NCBI GenBank assembly: GCA_003612335.1
Contig: RAYO01000013.1
Coordinates: 62,001-126,000, forward strand
DNA: 64,000 nucleotides
DNA from: a bacterium 1xD42-67
GTDB lineage: Bacteria > Bacillota > Clostridia > Oscillospirales > Oscillospiraceae
Reading direction: 5' to 3'
In this document: piece by piece, positions 44,409 through 54,483 of the stretch
Numbering within the stretch: the first letter of the stretch is position 1
Layout: each line of letters starts with the position of its first letter
Notes under the pieces: generated by a model
The model's input: only the letters and a program-made list of their open reading frames with translations
Told to the model about the DNA's origin: nothing
Database searches by the model: none
Made by a program: the position numbers and the translations under genes

Positions 44409-45257
44409 ATGGAACTTGAACTGACCCAGCAGCTCCTTACGGAGAACGACTGCTATAAGGCAGGGCGGCACATCGTGCCCAAGGGGGTGATGGTCCACTC
44501 CACCGGGGTGGCCCAGCCCGACCCGGAGGTCTTCATCCGCCGGTGGAACACCCCCGGGGTGGAGAAGTGCGTCCACGCCTTCCTGTCCAGAGACCGGGCC
44601 GTCCAGACCCTGCCCTGGACCATGCGGGGCTGGCACGCCGGGGTTGGCACCAGCGGCCGCAGCGCCAACAACACCCACCTGTCCTTCGAGTGCTGTGAGC
44701 CCGCCGGCCACACCTATCAGGGGGGCGAGATGGTGGGCTATGATGTGGCAGCCAACCAGTCCTATTTCGACGATATCTACCGCAACGCGGTCCAGCTGAC
44801 CGCTCTCCTGTGCAAGGAGTTCAGCCTGGATCCCCTGGAGCCCGGGGTGGTGATCTGCCACGCCGAGGGCTACGACCTGGGGGTGGCCGTGAACCACAGC
44901 GATGTGCTCCAATGGTGGCCCAAGCACGGAGCGACCATGGACCAGTTCCGACGGGACGTGGACCAGGCTATGAGAGACGAGGAGGATGACGATATGACTC
45001 AGGAGCGTTTCGACGCCATGCTGGAGGACTACCTGGCCCGGCAGGCCCAGCTCTCCCCCAGCAGCTGGTCCGCCCCCGCCCGGGCCTGGGCAGAGGGGCA
45101 GGGCATCATCGTGGGCGACAGCGCCGGAGACCGGCACTATCGGTCCTTCCCCACCCGGGAGGAGACCGTCCAGATGCTCTACCAGCTCACCCGCGAGGAC
45201 GGAGAGGCCGTCCAGGCCGGTGAGGGCCCCAAGGACGAGACCGATCCGCAGGGATAA
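44409..45257 (+). CDS. N-acetylmuramoyl-L-alanine amidase (amidase_2 type)
   Basis: 282 aa. Zinc-dependent peptidoglycan amidase domain (about residues 5-180) with VMVHSTG (first His), GWHAG and VICHAEGYDLG/VNHSDV (further His), like phage-derived endolysins. The C-terminal part (about 215-262, SWSAPARAWAEGQGIIVGDS) resembles an SLH-type wall-binding repeat. There is no signal peptide, which fits a holin-dependent or lysis-released enzyme. No phage genes are adjacent. RBS AAAGGAGGCCGTT. Confidence 0.87.
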   Translation: MELELTQQLLTENDCYKAGRHIVPKGVMVHSTGVAQPDPEVFIRRWNTPGVEKCVHAFLSRDRAVQTLPWTMRGWHAGVGTSGRSANNTHLSFECCEPAGHTYQGGEMVGYDVAANQSYFDDIYRNAVQLTALLCKEFSLDPLEPGVVICHAEGYDLGVAVNHSDVLQWWPKHGATMDQFRRDVDQAMRDEEDDDMTQERFDAMLEDYLARQAQLSPSSWSAPARAWAEGQGIIVGDSAGDRHYRSFPTREETVQMLYQLTREDGEAVQAGEGPKDETDPQG

Positions 45258-45265
45258 CGGAGGAA

Positions 45266-45292
45266 GAGCCGGAGGGGATCCCCCTCCGGCTC
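45266..45292. terminator. Terminator between amidase and patB-like genes
   Basis: GAGCCGGAGGGG/CCCCTCCGGCTC around ATC, flanked by pyrimidine-rich tails on both strands (TTCCTC), between convergent genes. Confidence 0.85.
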
Positions 45293-45301
45293 CTTCCTCT
45301 A

Positions 45302-46465
45302 TCAGGCCATGGCGGCCTTCAACGCCTGAAGGGCCCGCTCCACCTGAGACCGGGGACAGGCCAGGTTCATCCGGAACCAGTTGTCCCCATGGTAGTCCGA
45401 GCCTGGGTTGATCACCAGTCCCTTGGCCCCCATACGGCGGGCATTCTCCTCCTGCGAGCGGCCGGTGCCGTTGAAGTCCAGCCACATGGTGTAGGTGCCT
45501 TGGGGGAGATAGCTGGCCACTGACGGGACCTGCTGGGAGATGGATCCGTGGGCCAGTTCCATATTTTGGCGGATATAGGCCACCAGCTCATCCACATACT
45601 GGTGTCCGCCGGTGTAGGCCCCGATCAGCGCAGCCACGGACAGGGTGTTGGGGGCGCTGTAGTGGCTGGCCGTTGACGCCTGGTGGTAGCGCTCCCGCAG
45701 GGCCTGGTCATAGACGATGCTGTAAGAGGTGTGCAGCCCCGCCAGGTTGAAGGTCTTGGAGGCGCCGTTGAGGGTGATGGTGCTCCGCCGGGCGTAGTCA
45801 GAGATCTGGGCGGTGGAGATATGGCGGGCCGGGGCGAATACGAAGTCGGCCCACACCTCGTCGGAGATGATGGACACGCCCAGCCGCTCACACAGAGCGC
45901 ACATCCCCTCCAGCTCCTCCCTCTCCCACACTCGGCCGGTGGGGTTGTGGGGAGAGCAGAAGAGGAGGCACTCGATCCCCTCCGCCAGGATCCGCTCCTC
46001 CATGTCCGCCAGATCCATGCGGAACAGCCCCGCCTCGTCCTGGACCAGCGGGGAGCCCACCAAGCGGCAGCCGGCGTCGGCGATGGCTTTAGTGAAGCCG
46101 TTGTAGTTGGGCAGGTGGACCAGCACCGGGCCCCCGGGCTGGACAAGGGTCTGGATCGCGGACACCACGCCCCCCAGGGAGCCGTTCTGATAGCGGACAT
46201 GCTCCGGGGCGATGTCCTCCACTCCCCGACGGACCTTCGCCCAGTCAGACACCGCCTGGGCGAAGCGGGGATCGGTGTCGCAGTAGCCGAAGACAGGATG
46301 TTCCATCCGCGCCCGGACGGCGTCCAGGACGCAGCTGGGCACGGCGAAGTCCATGTCAGCGATCCACATGGGAAGGAGCGGCTCCTCCGGAGCGGCGGGA
46401 TATCGGGGGGCGTCCCATTTGCGGGAATAGCCTTTATGGTCAAGGACCTGGTCGAAGTCGTACAT
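45302..46465 (-). CDS. patB: PatB/MalY family PLP-dependent C-S lyase (aminotransferase class I/II)
   Basis: 387 aa. Fold-type I PLP enzyme of the MalY/PatB group (cystathionine beta-lyase-like): PMWIADMDFAVP at the N-terminus, FCSPHNPTGRVW, SDEVWADFVF and the PLP Lys in NGASKTFNLAG. The start at 46465 follows CAAGGAGGTCCGCT; the longer frame upstream is shadow. The likely reaction is beta-elimination of sulfur amino acids; regulation roles known for MalY cannot be assumed. Confidence 0.93.
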   Translation of the reverse strand: MYDFDQVLDHKGYSRKWDAPRYPAAPEEPLLPMWIADMDFAVPSCVLDAVRARMEHPVFGYCDTDPRFAQAVSDWAKVRRGVEDIAPEHVRYQNGSLGGVVSAIQTLVQPGGPVLVHLPNYNGFTKAIADAGCRLVGSPLVQDEAGLFRMDLADMEERILAEGIECLLFCSPHNPTGRVWEREELEGMCALCERLGVSIISDEVWADFVFAPARHISTAQISDYARRSTITLNGASKTFNLAGLHTSYSIVYDQALRERYHQASTASHYSAPNTLSVAALIGAYTGGHQYVDELVAYIRQNMELAHGSISQQVPSVASYLPQGTYTMWLDFNGTGRSQEENARRMGAKGLVINPGSDYHGDNWFRMNLACPRSQVERALQALKAAMA

Positions 46466-46557
46466 AGCGGACCTCCTTGTGTCATCTGTCAGGTAGGAAG
46501 GAAGAGCGCCTGTCACCGATCGGGACAGGCGCTCTTGGTCAGAAGGGGGATATGCCC

Positions 46558-47697
46558 TTACTTCGCGGCCTTGGCGGCCTTGATGGCCTCGATCAGCAGC
46601 GGGGTGACCTTGAACAGGTCGCCGCAGATGCCGTAGTCGGCGATCTCGAAGATGGGGGCAGTGTCGTTCTTGTTGACGGCGATGATGCACTCGGAGTCCT
46701 GCATACCGGCCTTGTGCTGGATGGCGCCGGAGATGCCCAGAGCGACATAGATCTTGGGGTGGACGGTCTTGCCGGTCTGGCCCACCTGGTGATCGGCGGA
46801 CAGCCAGCCGGAGTCGATGGTGGCACGGGAGCCGCCCACGACGCCGCCCAGGACCTCAGCCAGCTCCTCGGCCAGCTTGATGCCGCCCTCCACGTCCTTG
46901 GAGATGCCGCGGCCCACAGAGACCACCACGTCGGCGCCGATCAGGTCCACCAGCTTCTTGGCGGCCTTGACCACCTCGACCACCTCGGTCTTCATGTCGT
47001 CGGCGGTGAGGGAGAACTCAGGCTTGATGATCTCGCAGGCGTCGGCCTTGGCCTGATCGAAGGTGGCCTTCTTCATGACGCCGGGACGGACGGTAGCCAT
47101 AGCGGGACGGAACCGGGGGCAGATGATGGAGGCCATCAGATGGCCGCCGAAGGCGGGACGGGTCATCTTCAGATCGCGGGACACATCGTGCTTCTGGCCC
47201 AGGACCACGGCGTGGCTGGTGGCGTCGATGCGCTCGGGAGCCAGGGTGGAGTTGGCCTTGAGGAAGTCCTTGTAGATGCCCATGTCCACGTCCAGGTGGG
47301 TGCAGTCGGCGCACAGGCCGGTGTGCAGGCGGGCGGCGCAGCGGGGGCCCAGATCGCGACCGATGTTGGTGGCGCCGATCAGCATGATCTCGGGCTTATA
47401 CTCCTCGATCACATCGCAGATGACCTTGGTATAGCCGTCGGTGGTGTAGTCCTTCAGCATGGGGTGGTCGCAGACGTACACGCCGTCAGCGCCGTAGCCG
47501 CCCAGCTCCTTGGCGATGCCCTCGATCCCGTCGCCCAGGAGGATGCCGTACAGCTTGGTGCCCAGCTCGTCGGCCAGCTTGCGGCCCTCAGAGATCAGCT
47601 CGAAGGAGGTGGGCATCATGGTGCCCTGGCGCTGCTCACAGAATACCCAGACTCCGCCCTTGAAGGCGGCGACGTCGGAACTATTAAAAGTAGACAT
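46558..47697 (-). CDS. etfA: Electron transfer flavoprotein subunit alpha
   Basis: 379 aa. The N-terminal alpha/beta domain (GGVWVFCEQRQG) is followed by the FAD-binding C-terminal domain (SVGRGISKDVEGG, then GGSRATIDSGWLSADHQVG and the closing VNKNDTAPIFEIADYGICGD). With EtfB and the acyl-CoA dehydrogenase it would form the Bcd-EtfAB complex, which in clostridia bifurcates electrons from NADH to crotonyl-CoA and ferredoxin. It is the third gene of the bcd-etfB-etfA operon, 18 nt after etfB. Confidence 0.97.
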   Translation of the reverse strand: MSTFNSSDVAAFKGGVWVFCEQRQGTMMPTSFELISEGRKLADELGTKLYGILLGDGIEGIAKELGGYGADGVYVCDHPMLKDYTTDGYTKVICDVIEEYKPEIMLIGATNIGRDLGPRCAARLHTGLCADCTHLDVDMGIYKDFLKANSTLAPERIDATSHAVVLGQKHDVSRDLKMTRPAFGGHLMASIICPRFRPAMATVRPGVMKKATFDQAKADACEIIKPEFSLTADDMKTEVVEVVKAAKKLVDLIGADVVVSVGRGISKDVEGGIKLAEELAEVLGGVVGGSRATIDSGWLSADHQVGQTGKTVHPKIYVALGISGAIQHKAGMQDSECIIAVNKNDTAPIFEIADYGICGDLFKVTPLLIEAIKAAKAAK

Positions 47698-47715
47698 ATT
47701 CTTCTATCTCCCTTC

Positions 47716-48516
47716 TCAGATCATATGCTTGGCGGCCAAGATGCCGGCCAGCTTGTCGCAGGTGGCCTTGTCGGCGCCCTCCAGCATCATGCCCGCGCCC
47801 TTCTGGGGGGGGGTGAAGGAGGTCAGGATGTTGGTGGGGGAGCCGCTCAGGCCGATGGTGTCCTTGTCGATGAAGGGATGATCCTTCAGGGTGTTGTAAT
47901 CGAAGATCTCATAGGGCTTGGACCAGCACTCGTAGATGCCGCCCACACTCATGTAGCGGGGAGTGTTCAGCTCCTTGATGCAGGTGATCAGGCAGGGGGT
48001 CTTGACCTTGATGGTCATGTAGCCGTCCTCCAGCATCCGCTTGACGGTGATGGTGTCGCCCTCCTTGACGATCTCGGCGGCGTAGGAGACCTGGGGCAGG
48101 CCCAGCTTCTCGGCGATCTGGGGGCCCACCTGGGCGGTGTCGCCGTCGATGGCCTGACGGCCGCACATCACGATGTCGTCCTTGTCCACGCCGATCTTGT
48201 CGATGGCGGCGGCCAGGATCTGAGAGGTGGCGTAAGTATCGGAGCCGCCGAACTCACGGGCGGACACCAGGATGGCGCGGTCCACGCCCCGGGCCATGAC
48301 CTCACGCAGCATGCCCTCGGCGGGCGGGGGGCCCATGGAGACGACGATCACCTCGGCGCCGGTCTGCTCCTTCAGGACCAGAGCGGCCTCGACGGCGTTC
48401 AGGTCGTCGGGGTTGGTGATGGCGGCCATGGAGGCACGGTTCAGGGTGCCGTCGGGGTTGACGGCTACCTTACCGGAGGTATCGGGGACCTGCTTGACAC
48501 ATACGATGATTTTCAT
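47716..48516 (-). CDS. etfB: Electron transfer flavoprotein subunit beta
   Basis: 266 aa. Partner of EtfA; it carries the second flavin or AMP site (VCVKQVPDTSGKVAVNPDGT at the N-terminus, MCGRQAIDGDTAQVGPQIAE in the middle). Between bcd and etfA, with 18-nt gaps on both sides, it is in the standard clostridial order. Confidence 0.97.
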   Translation of the reverse strand: MKIIVCVKQVPDTSGKVAVNPDGTLNRASMAAITNPDDLNAVEAALVLKEQTGAEVIVVSMGPPPAEGMLREVMARGVDRAILVSAREFGGSDTYATSQILAAAIDKIGVDKDDIVMCGRQAIDGDTAQVGPQIAEKLGLPQVSYAAEIVKEGDTITVKRMLEDGYMTIKVKTPCLITCIKELNTPRYMSVGGIYECWSKPYEIFDYNTLKDHPFIDKDTIGLSGSPTNILTSFTPPQKGAGMMLEGADKATCDKLAGILAAKHMI

Positions 48517-48534
48517 TTTGATCTGCCTCCTATC

Positions 48535-49677
<1,143 letters not shown>

Positions 49678-49810
49678 TTTGCAGTCCTCCTAGTTTAAAT
49701 TACTTGACACTATCGTGAGCGCTCCCTCCGGGACCAGGGGGCCCTCCCCGCCGGGGCGGGGGCGGCGGAGCAAAACGATACATGACAGCATGCCAGACCT
49801 GCCGCCCATC

Positions 49811-49830
49811 TTCGTTAGAATTTTAACGAA
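49811..49830. promoter_or_regulatory. Candidate Rex operator in the bcd leader
   Basis: TTCGTTAGAATTTTAACGAA has 7-bp perfect arms. Its inner GTTA-N6-TAAC matches the core of Rex (NADH-sensing repressor) sites, although the outer TTG/CAA is TTC/GAA here. It lies about 85 nt downstream of the promoter. Rex controls this pathway in clostridia. Confidence 0.5.
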
Positions 49831-49915
49831 GGGAGGGCGAAAAAAGAGCGACACGGCCTGTCCTGGTGCTGCAAAGCCTCTCAGGTCCGGCAAATGTAGC
49901 GGTCTGACTGACAAA

Positions 49916-49944
49916 ATTATATCGGGTTTTTGACTGTAAAGCAA
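49916..49944 (-). promoter_or_regulatory. Promoter of bcd-etfB-etfA
   Basis: Minus-strand TTGCTT (49944-49939), 17 nt, TATAAT (49921-49916), giving a leader of about 230 nt. Confidence 0.7.
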
Positions 49945-50084
49945 GTGGGATGGACCTGGCAAAATAGACAGTTTTTCAAAACTGGATCTGTATAAAAAGT
50001 AAAAATATGAGGATGTTGCCTGGAAGTGTGCAGATGTTGTCCAGGCCTCCCGGGGAAGGACCTCCCTCCAGAGGGAGAGGCAGG

Positions 50085-50114
50085 AAAAACACGCCCCGGG
50101 AGATCCCGGGGCGT
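50085..50114 (-). terminator. hbd terminator
   Basis: ACGCCCCGGG/CCCGGGGCGT with loop AGAT; on the minus strand it is followed by GTTTTTCC. Confidence 0.9.
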
Positions 50115-50130
50115 GCCGTCAGCGCAGATA

Positions 50131-50970
50131 TCACTTCTTGGTGTAGTCGTAGAAGCCCTTGCCGGTCTTGCGGCCCAGCAGGCCGCCCCGGACCATCTTC
50201 TTGAGCAGGTAAGTGGGGCGGTACTTGGAGTCGCCCAGCTCGGTGTACAGGGTCTCCATGATGGCCAGGCACACGTCCAGACCGATCAGGTCACCCAGGG
50301 CCAGGGGGCCCATGGGGTGGTTGGCGCCGAACTGCATGGACTTGTCGATATCCTCCACAGAGGCGGCGCCGGTCTCTACCAGGGCGATAGCGTCGTTGAT
50401 CATGGGGATCAGCAGCTTGTTGACCACGAAGCCGGGGGCCTCCTTCACCTCGACAGGCTCCTTGCCCAGCTCCTTGGACAGGTCGTAGATGAACTGGAAG
50501 GTCTCATCAGTAGTGTGGATGCCACGGATGATCTCGATCAGCTTCATGCTGGGCACGGGGTTGAAGAAGTGCATCCCGATGAGGTGGTGCTCCAGGCCCT
50601 GGTCCATCTCGGTGATGGACAGAGAGGAGGTGTTGGAGGCGAAGATGCACCCGGGCTTGCAAAGGGCGTCCAGCTCGGTGAGCAGGGCCTTCTTGGTGCC
50701 CATGTCCTCCTTGACGCACTCGATCACCAGGTCGGCGTCGGCAGCGGCGGACTTCTCCTCCACCAGGATGTTGGCCATCAGGGCGTCCTTGGCGGCCTGG
50801 TCCATCCGGCCCTTGTCCACCCGCTTCTGGAGGGACTTGTCCAGATTGTCCTTGTGCCGCTGGGCGGAAGCCACGCTGCTGGCATACATCAGGGCGGTGT
50901 GGCCCTTGGCCGCGAAGACCTGGGCGATGCCGCTGCCCATGGTGCCGGCGCCGAAGATCGCTACTTTCAT
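50131..50970 (-). CDS. hbd: 3-hydroxybutyryl-CoA dehydrogenase
   Basis: 279 aa NAD(P)-dependent dehydrogenase of the butyrate pathway. N-terminal Rossmann motif [14 protein letters not shown], catalytic His in GMHFFNPV, the Glu/Asn region around [15 protein letters not shown] and the C-terminal [15 protein letters not shown]. Separate promoter and terminator make it independent of bcd-etfBA. No crotonase or thiolase gene is in the window. Confidence 0.97.
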   Translation of the reverse strand: MKVAIFGAGTMGSGIAQVFAAKGHTALMYASSVASAQRHKDNLDKSLQKRVDKGRMDQAAKDALMANILVEEKSAAADADLVIECVKEDMGTKKALLTELDALCKPGCIFASNTSSLSITEMDQGLEHHLIGMHFFNPVPSMKLIEIIRGIHTTDETFQFIYDLSKELGKEPVEVKEAPGFVVNKLLIPMINDAIALVETGAASVEDIDKSMQFGANHPMGPLALGDLIGLDVCLAIMETLYTELGDSKYRPTYLLKKMVRGGLLGRKTGKGFYDYTKK

Positions 50971-51053
50971 AACTGTTTTCCTCCTAAAAATCCATATCTG
51001 CCGGCCCCGCCGGCGGGACTGGCCGGTCTCCCGGCCCCGCTCTCTTGTCCCAC

Positions 51054-51082
51054 AGTATAACCGATTTTCCCCGGGAACGCAA
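51054..51082 (-). promoter_or_regulatory. Promoter of hbd
   Basis: Minus-strand TTGCGT (51082-51077), 17 nt, TATACT (51059-51054), only 27 nt after the stop of the last sensor-like gene. Confidence 0.7.
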
Positions 51083-51108
51083 GAGGGAGCGGGGAAATTT
51101 TTGGAGGG

Positions 51109-52257
51109 CTACTCCTCAAACATATTGGCCAGCTCCGCCGCCTCAGCATCGGTGAGGTAGGCGGCCCCTGCGATCGTGCCGTTGGGATCTGGAGCGGCCT
51201 CGTCCCGCTCCTCCCCGTGGTCCAGATCGCCGTAGACCCGGGTGATGGCCGTATTCAGCTCATAGGGGAAGAACAGATCAGCGGTGAGCTCCTCCCCATC
51301 GATCCAGTCCCGGGCCTGGAGGGTGAAGCAGTCCACCTGGTCCTCCGGGTCGCAGCGCTCCTCGCTGCGGACCAGGGAGAGGATCTGCCAGCCGCCGGGG
51401 TCGTTAGTGCGATCGATCAGCCAGCGCAGGGACTGGAAGTAGACGGGCATGGGCAGTGCCTCGGCGCTGCTGGGGTCCTGGTAGAAGGTCTCGCCGTGGT
51501 CCAGCTGCCACCGGGACCAGGGCTCGTCCTGGCCCCATTCAAATTCCGGGTCCACGGTGTACACGTCCACCCCGCCGGGGGCCATGACAGCCAAGTGACC
51601 ATACCAATATCCGGCGTTCCCGTCCGGGGCGTCCTCCGCCGTCGGCCACCTCCGAGCCAAGCGTACCCTGTCCCATAAAAACATCCCCGCTTCTCCGTAG
51701 TATTGCCCGTTCATCTGCCCATTGAAGGTGTACAGCACACGGTAGTCGCCGTTGTCGTCCTGGAAGGTGACCACATTGGGGATCCCCCCGTGATAGGAAC
51801 ACTGGAAGACGTCGGTGAGCACCCTCCCGCTGGCCTCATCCACGACCCCCAGGATCAGGGTGTTCTCCAGGTGATCCTCCACGAAGACCACCCCTAGGGC
51901 CCAGCCGTCCTTCCGGATGTGGTCCAGCAGCTGGGGGTGGGGGACCTGGAAGGGATGTTCCTCCTCCGCAGCCTGGAACAGGGCATCCAGCAGAGCCTGC
52001 TCCTCCTCCGAACTAAGCAGGCCATCCCCCTGCTGGGAGGAGGCGGGCTGGTCTGAGACGTCCGGGGCCTCCGCCTCCTTCACCTGGCAGGACACCAGAT
52101 CCCCGCAGGACAGGGCGATCAGGCACATCAGGGCCAGGAAGAGGGCAGGGGGCCGCTTCTTGGGCCCGGAGAAGATGTTTTTCAGCCGGATCTCGGTCTC
52201 CTTCGCCGACCTGGACAGGCCGGTGGAGAAGGGGGTATGAGGCATTTTGTCGTTCAT
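51109..52257 (-). CDS. Split-BlaR1 sensor-like paralogue 1
   Basis: 382 aa, last gene of the blaI-M56 operon. Residues 1-58 are the shared module: linker TPFSTGLSRSAKETEIRLKN, FSGPKKRPP, a hydrophobic segment (ALFLALMCLIALS) and two Cys (SCGDLVSC). The remaining 320 residues are a unique, Trp/Tyr/Asp-rich extracellular domain with no recognised family. The Cys could also be lipobox residues (LVSC), making it a lipoprotein. It starts 18 nt after paralogue 2; ribosome site GAAAGGAACACG. A role as a stand-alone sensor for the M56 protease is inference. Confidence 0.82.
   Translation of the reverse strand: MNDKMPHTPFSTGLSRSAKETEIRLKNIFSGPKKRPPALFLALMCLIALSCGDLVSCQVKEAEAPDVSDQPASSQQGDGLLSSEEEQALLDALFQAAEEEHPFQVPHPQLLDHIRKDGWALGVVFVEDHLENTLILGVVDEASGRVLTDVFQCSYHGGIPNVVTFQDDNGDYRVLYTFNGQMNGQYYGEAGMFLWDRVRLARRWPTAEDAPDGNAGYWYGHLAVMAPGGVDVYTVDPEFEWGQDEPWSRWQLDHGETFYQDPSSAEALPMPVYFQSLRWLIDRTNDPGGWQILSLVRSEERCDPEDQVDCFTLQARDWIDGEELTADLFFPYELNTAITRVYGDLDHGEERDEAAPDPNGTIAGAAYLTDAEAAELANMFEE
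52083..52257 (-). repeat. Repeated 5' module of the four sensor-like genes (copy 1 of 4)
   Basis: About 175 bp encoding the shared N-terminal module recur almost unchanged at the DNA level at 53183-53355, 54292-54467 and, with three 1-bp deletions, 56325-56496, all in the same orientation. The sequence after each copy is unrelated. Confidence 0.88.
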
Positions 52258-52275
52258 GTCGTGTTCCTTTCTTCG

Positions 52276-53355
52276 TCAAAGGATGTCTCCCATCCACACT
52301 GCCGGGCCCAATTTGTACGCGCCGTCCTCATAGACCACGGGAAAATAGGCGCTGGCCAGATACTCCAAAGTCAGGCAGGAGAAGTCCAGATCTAGGTCGC
52401 AGACGAGCTGGCCGTCCTTTTTTAGGAAACGCACCTGATTGCCCACCTGTACGGTCCCCTTGAAGGGCTCCGCCAGCTGGGTCAGGTCCACCTTCCACTC
52501 CCGCTCCCCGCTGACCAGCCGGGCGGTGTTCCCGTTGGGGCTGGCGAAAATCTCCAGGGGGATCTCCGAGCAGTCCGGGATGGTGTATGTCATGTCCTCC
52601 AGGTCAAAGATGTAAAGATCCTCCTCATAGGCCCCGGTGCCCCCGCCCAGGCAGAGGATCACCGCCGCCTCGGGCCGGCCGTCAGCGTCGAAGTCGTCCA
52701 CCAGCAGCGTGGGGCCGCTTACGTATTTGGCGTTGCCGTCCCAGCACAGGTGGAAGTACTCGGCCCGGTCCCTGTGGCGCAGGACGATGCCCCGCCCTTC
52801 GGGGTCCCACACCGGGATGTGGACCAGGGGCTCTGCATCAGGCACACTGTCGGGATCGAACACAAAGTAGACCGTGACGTCCTCCTTCTCGTCGTAGGCC
52901 ACAGGCAGGAGGGTATCCCGCCAGTAGTCCTTTTTGGATGCTCCATTGATGTCCACCGCCTCCCGGGGCAGCTGGTCCGCGAGGAGGTCTTCCAGCAGGG
53001 CCATCTCCTGTTCGGTGGGAAAGTCATCATAGTACCAGTCTCTCGTCCGCCCCTTATACTGCATCAGGCTGGCGTCCAACTCTACCGGCGTCCAGGCGGG
53101 CTCCTCCGGCGCAGAGTCGTCCGGGAGCACGGCCGCCGAGGCGGAGGCGTCGGGGGCATCCGGGACCTCTGCCCCGGCCACCTGGCAGGACACCAGATCC
53201 CCGCAGGACAGGGCGATCAGGCACATCAGAGCCAGGAAGAGGACGGGGGGCCGCTTCTTGGGCCCGGAGAAGATGTTTTCCAGGCGGATCTTGGTCTCCC
53301 TGGCCGACCTGGACAGGCCGGTGGAGAAGGGGGTATGGGGCATTTTGTCGTTCAT
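52276..53355 (-). CDS. Split-BlaR1 sensor-like paralogue 2
   Basis: 359 aa. Same module at residues 1-57 as the other paralogues, then an Ala/Pro/Asp linker and a distinct ectodomain. Residues 218-235 (LLVDDFDADGRPEAAVIL) look like a calcium-loop of FG-GAP/VCBS type (DxDxDG). The last 100 residues are beta-rich. ATG at 53355 follows AGAAAGGAAGC. It is 80 nt downstream of paralogue 3, the largest gap in the operon. Function inferred from context only. Confidence 0.82.
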   Translation of the reverse strand: MNDKMPHTPFSTGLSRSARETKIRLENIFSGPKKRPPVLFLALMCLIALSCGDLVSCQVAGAEVPDAPDASASAAVLPDDSAPEEPAWTPVELDASLMQYKGRTRDWYYDDFPTEQEMALLEDLLADQLPREAVDINGASKKDYWRDTLLPVAYDEKEDVTVYFVFDPDSVPDAEPLVHIPVWDPEGRGIVLRHRDRAEYFHLCWDGNAKYVSGPTLLVDDFDADGRPEAAVILCLGGGTGAYEEDLYIFDLEDMTYTIPDCSEIPLEIFASPNGNTARLVSGEREWKVDLTQLAEPFKGTVQVGNQVRFLKKDGQLVCDLDLDFSCLTLEYLASAYFPVVYEDGAYKLGPAVWMGDIL

Positions 53356-53435
53356 GATAGCTTCCTTTCTGTACTTTGACATCTTTGGCTCATCTCCAGA
53401 CGCTGTTCAAAAAGCCGGCATCGTTCGAACAAGCC

Positions 53436-54467
53436 CTAGTTGAACATATCATAGAGAGCGATCTGCTCCACCTGGTCCCCCTGGAAAAAGAACAGCAGTG
53501 CGGGGCCCAGACCGGAGCCGTTGTCGCCGGGGATGTAATAGATCAGGTCCTCATCCGGATACATGGACCAGTAGTCGCCAGCGACAGCCTCCGGATAGGC
53601 GGCCAGCACCTCCGCCCGGGTGGAGCCTACCCGGATCTGCCGAGGGGTGTACAGGTCGGAGCGGGTGGTATACAGGTTCGAGAGGAACCAGCTGTCCTCC
53701 TCCGCGGCGTAGTACCGTGTGGCGGTGAGGCCCTCCGCCGTCCAGCTGTCCCAGTAGCTCTCGGGGGAATAGCCCGCCTCCAGATACTCTGCTCCCGCCT
53801 CCAGATCTGGGAAGATCTTCGGCCAGTTCCCGGGTCCAATGGGGGTGGACCAGTGGTCCCGGAACAGGCAGACCTCCAGATCGTTCAGGCGCCACACTGC
53901 CTTGCGCAGGGCATCCTCGGCGGTCATCCCCTCTATTTCGAAGGTGGCCCGGCGGATCGGCCGGACGGGTGCCCCCTCCTCATCCAAAAGGAAGAGCAGG
54001 ACATCCGGGTAGGGCATCTCGTGCCACGCCAGGACCCCGTCCCGGGCATAGTACCGGCTGGACCGGACCTCATAGAGCCCATAGCGCTGGCCCTCCACGG
54101 CGGCCTCCCCCCAGAGGGCGGCGGAATCCAGCCGCTGGCTCTCCTCCTCCGGCTGATCCGGCACCTCCTCCGGGAGATAGATGGGGCGGAAGGGCTGTTC
54201 CTCCCGATAGAAGGACGCAGCCATCCCGCTGAGCTGCTGGGCGGCGGAGACGGCGGAGCTGTCCTGTTCCTCGGGCGGGGCGGCCTCCCGGATATGGCAG
54301 GACACCAGATCCCCGCAGGACAAGGCGATCAGGCACATCAGGGCCAGGAAGAGGACGGGGGGCCGCTTTTTCGGCCCGGAGAAGATGTTTTGCAGACGGA
54401 TCCTGGTCTCCTTCGCCGACCTGGACAGGCCGGTGGAGAAGGGGGTACGGGGCATTTTGTTATCCAT
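53436..54467 (-). CDS. Split-BlaR1 sensor-like paralogue 3
   Basis: 343 aa. Module at residues 1-57 (KMPRTPFSTGLSRSAKETR onward), then a unique ectodomain. Its last 80 residues (IRVGSTRAEVLAAYPEAV, then LIYYIPGDNG and ALLFFFQGDQVEQIALYD) resemble a BLIP/SmpA-like small binding fold. ATG at 54467 follows AGAAAGGAGATC; it begins 16 nt after paralogue 4. Ligand unknown. Confidence 0.82.
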   Translation of the reverse strand: MDNKMPRTPFSTGLSRSAKETRIRLQNIFSGPKKRPPVLFLALMCLIALSCGDLVSCHIREAAPPEEQDSSAVSAAQQLSGMAASFYREEQPFRPIYLPEEVPDQPEEESQRLDSAALWGEAAVEGQRYGLYEVRSSRYYARDGVLAWHEMPYPDVLLFLLDEEGAPVRPIRRATFEIEGMTAEDALRKAVWRLNDLEVCLFRDHWSTPIGPGNWPKIFPDLEAGAEYLEAGYSPESYWDSWTAEGLTATRYYAAEEDSWFLSNLYTTRSDLYTPRQIRVGSTRAEVLAAYPEAVAGDYWSMYPDEDLIYYIPGDNGSGLGPALLFFFQGDQVEQIALYDMFN

Positions 54468-54483
54468 CACGATCTCCTTTCTG

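Larger units (their letters stand above)
49678..50130. other. bcd leader and hbd terminator region
   Basis: About 450 nt without a gene. From right to left it holds the hbd terminator (50085-50114), the bcd promoter (49916-49944), a 20-bp dyad (49811-49830) and a GC-rich segment (49740-49765) before the bcd ribosome site CTAGGAGGACTGC. Confidence 0.7.

Noticed and set aside
44409-45257. Prophage remnant at the amidase gene
   Set aside because: The enzyme looks endolysin-like, but no holin, tail or integrase genes lie nearby and the composition matches the flanks.
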